Assembly: GCA_032717465.1 (NCBI GenBank)
Contig: CM064655.1
Span: 16,574,402-16,638,401, forward strand
Direction: 5' to 3'
Length of the DNA stretch: 64,000 bases
From: Coenobita brevimanus
Taxonomy: Eukaryota > Arthropoda > Malacostraca > Decapoda > Coenobitidae
Each line of letters starts with the position of its first letter. The first letter of the stretch is position 1. The notes beneath the pieces were generated by a model that had not been told where the DNA came from, did not search any database, and saw only the letters and a list, made by a program, of their open reading frames with translations. This document shows positions 63,321 to 64,000 of this stretch, piece by piece. The translations under genes and the position numbers were made by a program.

Positions 63321-63634
63321 TATATTATTTTTTTAAATAAAATCAAGTCTGCATACTGTAGAAAACACCTGTGGTTGCTAAGCAGTGAGATGATCATCTT
63401 TATAAGAGTTTCTTCTCAGTGGAGCCTAACCTGCCTTAGTCTAACGTGCAAGACGCATGGGGATATTTTAAGGTAACTTTGAGACAAAAAAGTGCGTCTT
63501 ACAAGCCATGAAATACGGTATATGTATATTTCAATGGGGAAAGTCGTTCTGATATACGAAATTTCGAATTACAAAAGGTGTTTTGGTCCCTATCCCATTC
63601 CTATATCGAGGAATTACTGTACATATATATATCA

Positions 63635-63925
63635 TCATCTGTGGTAGGTGGGGGCACTCACCATCCACTCACTTGATGTAGTGCTGCTGTCAGGTGTCTG
63701 CCCTTTCCTCTCCTCCATACTCTCTCCTTCCATCCTCTTCTGTCTTCCTTTCCTTCATTCTTTCCGTGTCCTTCTGTCTATGGGTAACTTTACATTCCCT
63801 CTTCTGTCTTTCTTTCCTTCATTCTTTCCTCTTCCTTCTGCCTGTGGGTGACTCTACACTGAGTGACAAGCCAAATGGTTTTCTGTACACAGGAAATTAT
63901 TTACTATGCTGGGTGGTAACCATAT
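63635..63925 (-). repeat. Interspersed repeat R3, copy 3
   Basis: On the minus strand: GATTATATGGTTACCACCC, AAACCATTTGGCTTGTCACT and then a purine-rich tract, matching 32440-32682. The pyrimidine-rich plus strand shows an internal duplication (TTCTGTCTTTCTTTCCTTCA-like). Confidence 0.65.
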
Positions 63926-63943
63926 AATCAAATACTGGCACCT

Positions 63944-64000
63944 GGTGGTTTAATGGGTAATTATTGCGCTCCAGTCAGATTGAGCCGGTGAAGGTTTATA
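63944..64000 (+). other. Possible tRNA-derived SINE head cut by the window end
   Basis: GGTGGTTTAATGGGTAATTA resembles a tRNA A-box region, and CGGTGAAGGTTTATA lies where a B box would be, but the latter is poor and incomplete. Confidence 0.25.

Larger units (their letters stand above)
60192..63518. mobile_element. TIR element with CCGTATTTCGCGGCATGTAA ends
   Basis: The left end is CCGTATTTCGCGGCATGTAA and the complement of the right end is CCGTATTTCATGGCTTGTAA. Each is followed inward by GACGCA, and TA lies on both outer sides. The superfamily was not recognised. The interior has no transposase but three sets of repeats (60850-61385, 62145-62219, 62640-63320). Confidence 0.75.
57711..63619 (+). 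mobile_element. Large Tigger-type TIR element containing another transposon
   Basis: The left end is CAGTGAGTCCTCGAAATACA and the complement of the right end is CAGTAATTCCTCGATATAGG; TA lies outside (57707-57708, with an intervening CA, and 63620-63621). Inside is a transposase N-terminal remnant at 59877. A 3.3-kb element at 60192-63518 is inserted, so its own sequence is about 2.6 kb. Confidence 0.7.

Noticed and set aside
45352..64000. Upstream ECM29 exons
   Set aside because: I looked for the segment expected before NFSIIYIKMGYPRL on the minus strand and found none, so it is probably outside the window.

Overview
This is a transposon-saturated stretch of an animal nuclear genome, most likely an arthropod and probably a decapod crustacean. 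The grounds are the density of (TG)n, (TA)n and GATA microsatellites, short TTAGG-type arrays, and the mix of LINE, RTE, Jockey, Tigger, Tc1 and piggyBac-type elements. The species is an inference. No bacterial operon, CRISPR array or rRNA gene is visible.

The only host gene I can support lies on the minus strand. Two short exons, 45233-45351 and 20618-20767, have consensus splice sites and join in frame (phase 2). Together they encode a segment that closely resembles the N-terminal HEAT-repeat region of the proteasome adaptor and scaffold ECM29 (ECPAS). The 24.5 kb between them is one intron made almost wholly of mobile elements. The flanking 20.6 kb and 18.6 kb appear to be further intron of the same gene.

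Layout. 0-8.2 kb: a fold-back repeat, then two minus-strand LINEs head to tail (subfamily I, 852-5078; subfamily II, 5092-8175), each bounded by (TG)n. 8.2-20.5 kb: 5'-truncated RTE-like LINEs with TAGA tails, and a three-deep nest at 9571-13224 (Tigger-type element containing a Tc1 copy containing a piggyBac-type element). 20.6 kb: ECM29 exon. 22.0-26.1 kb: a Tigger transposon broken by a second element (called X here) and by a tRNA-derived SINE. 26.1-42.0 kb: a second head-to-tail LINE chain (I, II, I), carrying nested RTE, SINE, piggyBac-type and Jockey-like insertions. 42.0-45.1 kb: another SINE, a fold-back transposon and a Tigger derivative. 45.2 kb: ECM29 exon. 45.5-47.5 kb: plus-strand LINE fragments. 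47.7-63.6 kb: an almost unbroken stack of TA-target DNA transposons, including a Tigger copy with a near-complete transposase at 50317-53425.

The most interesting signals are: (1) LINEs of two subfamilies repeatedly abutting through (AC)n tracts, which suggests insertion into microsatellites; (2) an ORF1-like domain fused in frame to the endonuclease/reverse transcriptase in three LINE copies; (3) reciprocal nesting, with Tigger inside X at one locus and X inside Tigger at the other; (4) two piggyBac-type insertions flanked by TTAA, one with a matching empty site in this same window; and (5) promoter-like motif clusters inside DNA transposons. All assignments come from reading the sequence and from remembered family features; nothing was searched.
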